NCBI GenBank assembly: GCA_945907225.1
Contig: CAMDSN010000067.1
Coordinates: 1 to 8,127 of the forward strand
DNA length: 8,127 bases
Reading direction: 5' to 3'
DNA from: Flavobacterium psychrophilum
Lineage (GTDB): Bacteria; Bacteroidota; Bacteroidia; Flavobacteriales; Flavobacteriaceae
Part shown: piece after piece, positions 7,089-8,127 of the stretch
Layout of the letters: every line of letters begins with the position of its first letter
Position numbering within the stretch: the stretch's first letter is position 1
Program-made: the position numbers and the translations under genes
The notes under the pieces: model-generated
Told to the model about the DNA's origin: nothing
Seen by the model: only the letters and a program-made list of their open reading frames with translations
Databases searched by the model: none

Positions 7089-7097
7089 TATATCATA
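7089..7097. repeat. Right copy of the 9-bp direct repeat
   Basis: TATATCATA directly follows the right terminal inverted repeat and matches 6898-6906 exactly. The match stops on both sides (6897 a against 7088 t; 6907 a against 7098 t), so the duplication is 9 bp. From here to 7287 there is no gene. The stretch is very AT-rich and holds an A/T hairpin at 7143-7167 and the promoter-like elements of the downstream gene. Confidence 0.7.
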
Positions 7098-7236
7098 TTT
7101 AATAAATAATCTAAATTAGTGTAAAATAATTTAGAAATAGCATTTAAAAAAAGCATCCTTTTTTAAAATATAAAATTGTTTTTCTTTTTTTAATCGGTTA
7201 ATACAAATGATAGAAGATAATATGTTCGGCATATCT

Positions 7237-7264
7237 TAAATTTGATGTTTTTTTTCTATTTTTG
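7237..7264 (+). promoter_or_regulatory. Candidate promoter elements of the GIN-domain gene
   Basis: Two exact matches to the -7 consensus TAnnTTTG occur: TAAATTTG at 7237-7244 and TATTTTTG at 7257-7264. The second would place transcription start near 7270, about 17 bases before the ATG. Neither has a TTG at the usual 17-23 base distance upstream. In such AT-rich DNA, chance matches are likely, so either or neither may be used. Confidence 0.35.
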
Positions 7265-7287
7265 ACAAAACTCTTATATTAAATAGT

Positions 7288-8127
7288 ATGAAAAAAATAA
7301 TTATAGTATGTTCCCTTCTATTAACCGTGGTCTGCTTAGCTCAAAACAAACAAAAGGTTAAAGGATCAAAAATTGTAAAAATAGAGCAAAAACAAATTGA
7401 TGAATTTGAAACGCTGGAGGTACAGGATAATTTAGACATATCTTTGTTCAAAGGAAGTCAATCAGCTGTTGAAATTGAGGCAGATGATAATTTGATACCT
7501 TTTGTAGAATGTACTTTGGAAGGAAAAAACCTCAAAATTTCTACCTCAAAAGCTATTTCCAGTTATAAAAAATTAAGTGTTCGTGTTACTTACACTGACA
7601 ATTTTAATATGCTTATTGCAAAGGATGAAACAAACATAACGGTATTAGCTGATTTAATTTTAGACACAATTACATTCAAATGTTATGACAATACTAAATT
7701 ATTTTTAAATGCTAAAACAAAAAACTTTGTATTATTAGCAAACGATAAAACAAAAACAGAATTAAATTTGAAATCTGAAAAAACAACAATTGAAACGAGT
7801 AAAAACGCCCAATTAAAAGCATTAGTTTCTTCCGATGAAATGAAATTTGACATGTATCAAAAGTCATTTGCTGAACTAGAAGGTGATGTAATTGATTTAA
7901 AACTAAGATTAGACAACAATACGGACTTCACCGGAAGAAAATTAACAGCAAAAAATGCTACTTTGGAAGTTGGAGGATATACGAAAACTAGTATTATTGT
8001 AAGCGAAAATCTATCTATTGATGCTTCAGGGGATAGTGAAATAGAATTGTATGGTAACCCTTTGAAAATTGAAATAAAGAATTTTAAAGACACGAGTACA
8101 CTTCGGAAAAAGCAAATAAAAAAGTAA
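7288..8127 (+). CDS. Exported GIN-domain protein (DUF2807, 'head GIN domain' adhesin-like)
   Basis: Exported protein of 279 residues and unknown role. Residues 1-19 form a signal peptide: MKK, a hydrophobic core IIIVCSLLLTVV, then CLAQ, with cleavage probable around Ala18-Gln19. The Cys at 16 lacks a proper lipobox (TVVC, with Val at -1), so it is probably not a lipoprotein. The mature part is a repetitive beta-strand array of short alternating hydrophobic/charged strands, as in DUF2807 beta-solenoids. The FETLEVQDNLDISLFKGSQ opening (about 40-58), the ASGDSEIELYGNP turn (about 246-258) and the closing DTSTLRKK are typical of this domain. The family is abundant in Bacteroidota and annotated as putative auto-transporter adhesin, but function is not established. 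It is transcribed divergently from the DUF4442 gene across the non-coding 6906-7287 region. The gene is complete, ending in TAA at the window edge. Confidence 0.88.
   Translation: MKKIIIVCSLLLTVVCLAQNKQKVKGSKIVKIEQKQIDEFETLEVQDNLDISLFKGSQSAVEIEADDNLIPFVECTLEGKNLKISTSKAISSYKKLSVRVTYTDNFNMLIAKDETNITVLADLILDTITFKCYDNTKLFLNAKTKNFVLLANDKTKTELNLKSEKTTIETSKNAQLKALVSSDEMKFDMYQKSFAELEGDVIDLKLRLDNNTDFTGRKLTAKNATLEVGGYTKTSIIVSENLSIDASGDSEIELYGNPLKIEIKNFKDTSTLRKKQIKK

Noticed and set aside
7143..7167. A/T-rich hairpin (TTTAAAAAAAG, CATC, CTTTTTTAAA) considered as a terminator
   Set aside because: It lies between divergent genes where neither transcript would end, and the stem is almost all A-T with a bulged A; such pairing arises easily in AT-rich spacer.
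7857..8093. Minus-strand open frame of 78 codons within the GIN-domain gene
   Set aside because: Antisense to a complete gene with a signal peptide and family motifs; no independent support.

Overview
The window looks like a chromosomal segment of an AT-rich member of the Bacteroidota, most likely Flavobacteriaceae and Flavobacterium-like. The grounds are the protein sequences (DnaJ, GrpE, the serine dehydratase and the GIN-domain protein all read as flavobacterial), the lack of clear Shine-Dalgarno sequences, and promoter elements of the TTG/TAnnTTTG type used by this phylum. No phage, plasmid, CRISPR or defence genes and no RNA genes were recognised.

Layout. Positions 1-1157 (+) hold the 3' four-fifths of an iron-sulfur L-serine dehydratase gene that starts outside the window. 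It converges on, and overlaps the stop codon of, a two-gene ABC exporter operon on the minus strand (ATPase 2503-3423, then permease 1154-2449). Further along the minus strand is the grpE-dnaJ chaperone operon (grpE 4742-5311, dnaJ 3609-4718), with a recognisable promoter upstream of grpE and a strong intrinsic terminator after dnaJ at 3512-3546. A second minus-strand pair follows: a hotdog-fold DUF4442 protein (6450-6905) and a TIGR01777-family NAD(P)-binding protein (5470-6384). Positions 6906-7287 are non-coding. The last gene, 7288-8127 (+), encodes an exported GIN-domain (DUF2807) protein and ends exactly at the window edge.

How the genes work together. GrpE and DnaJ are the two co-chaperones of DnaK, which is not in the window. 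The ATPase and permease form one NatAB-like exporter. The other genes appear to be unrelated housekeeping neighbours.

The least ordinary part is the non-coding stretch at 6898-7097. It contains a 182-bp element with perfect 18-bp terminal inverted repeats, flanked by a 9-bp direct repeat and containing a nested long hairpin. This is the anatomy of a miniature inverted-repeat transposable element. It sits one base upstream of the DUF4442 start codon, which lies inside the apparent target duplication. A second point is that DnaJ keeps only two of the four CxxCxGxG zinc motifs, and the loss fits removal of one complete zinc site. I found no convincing undescribed multi-gene system.
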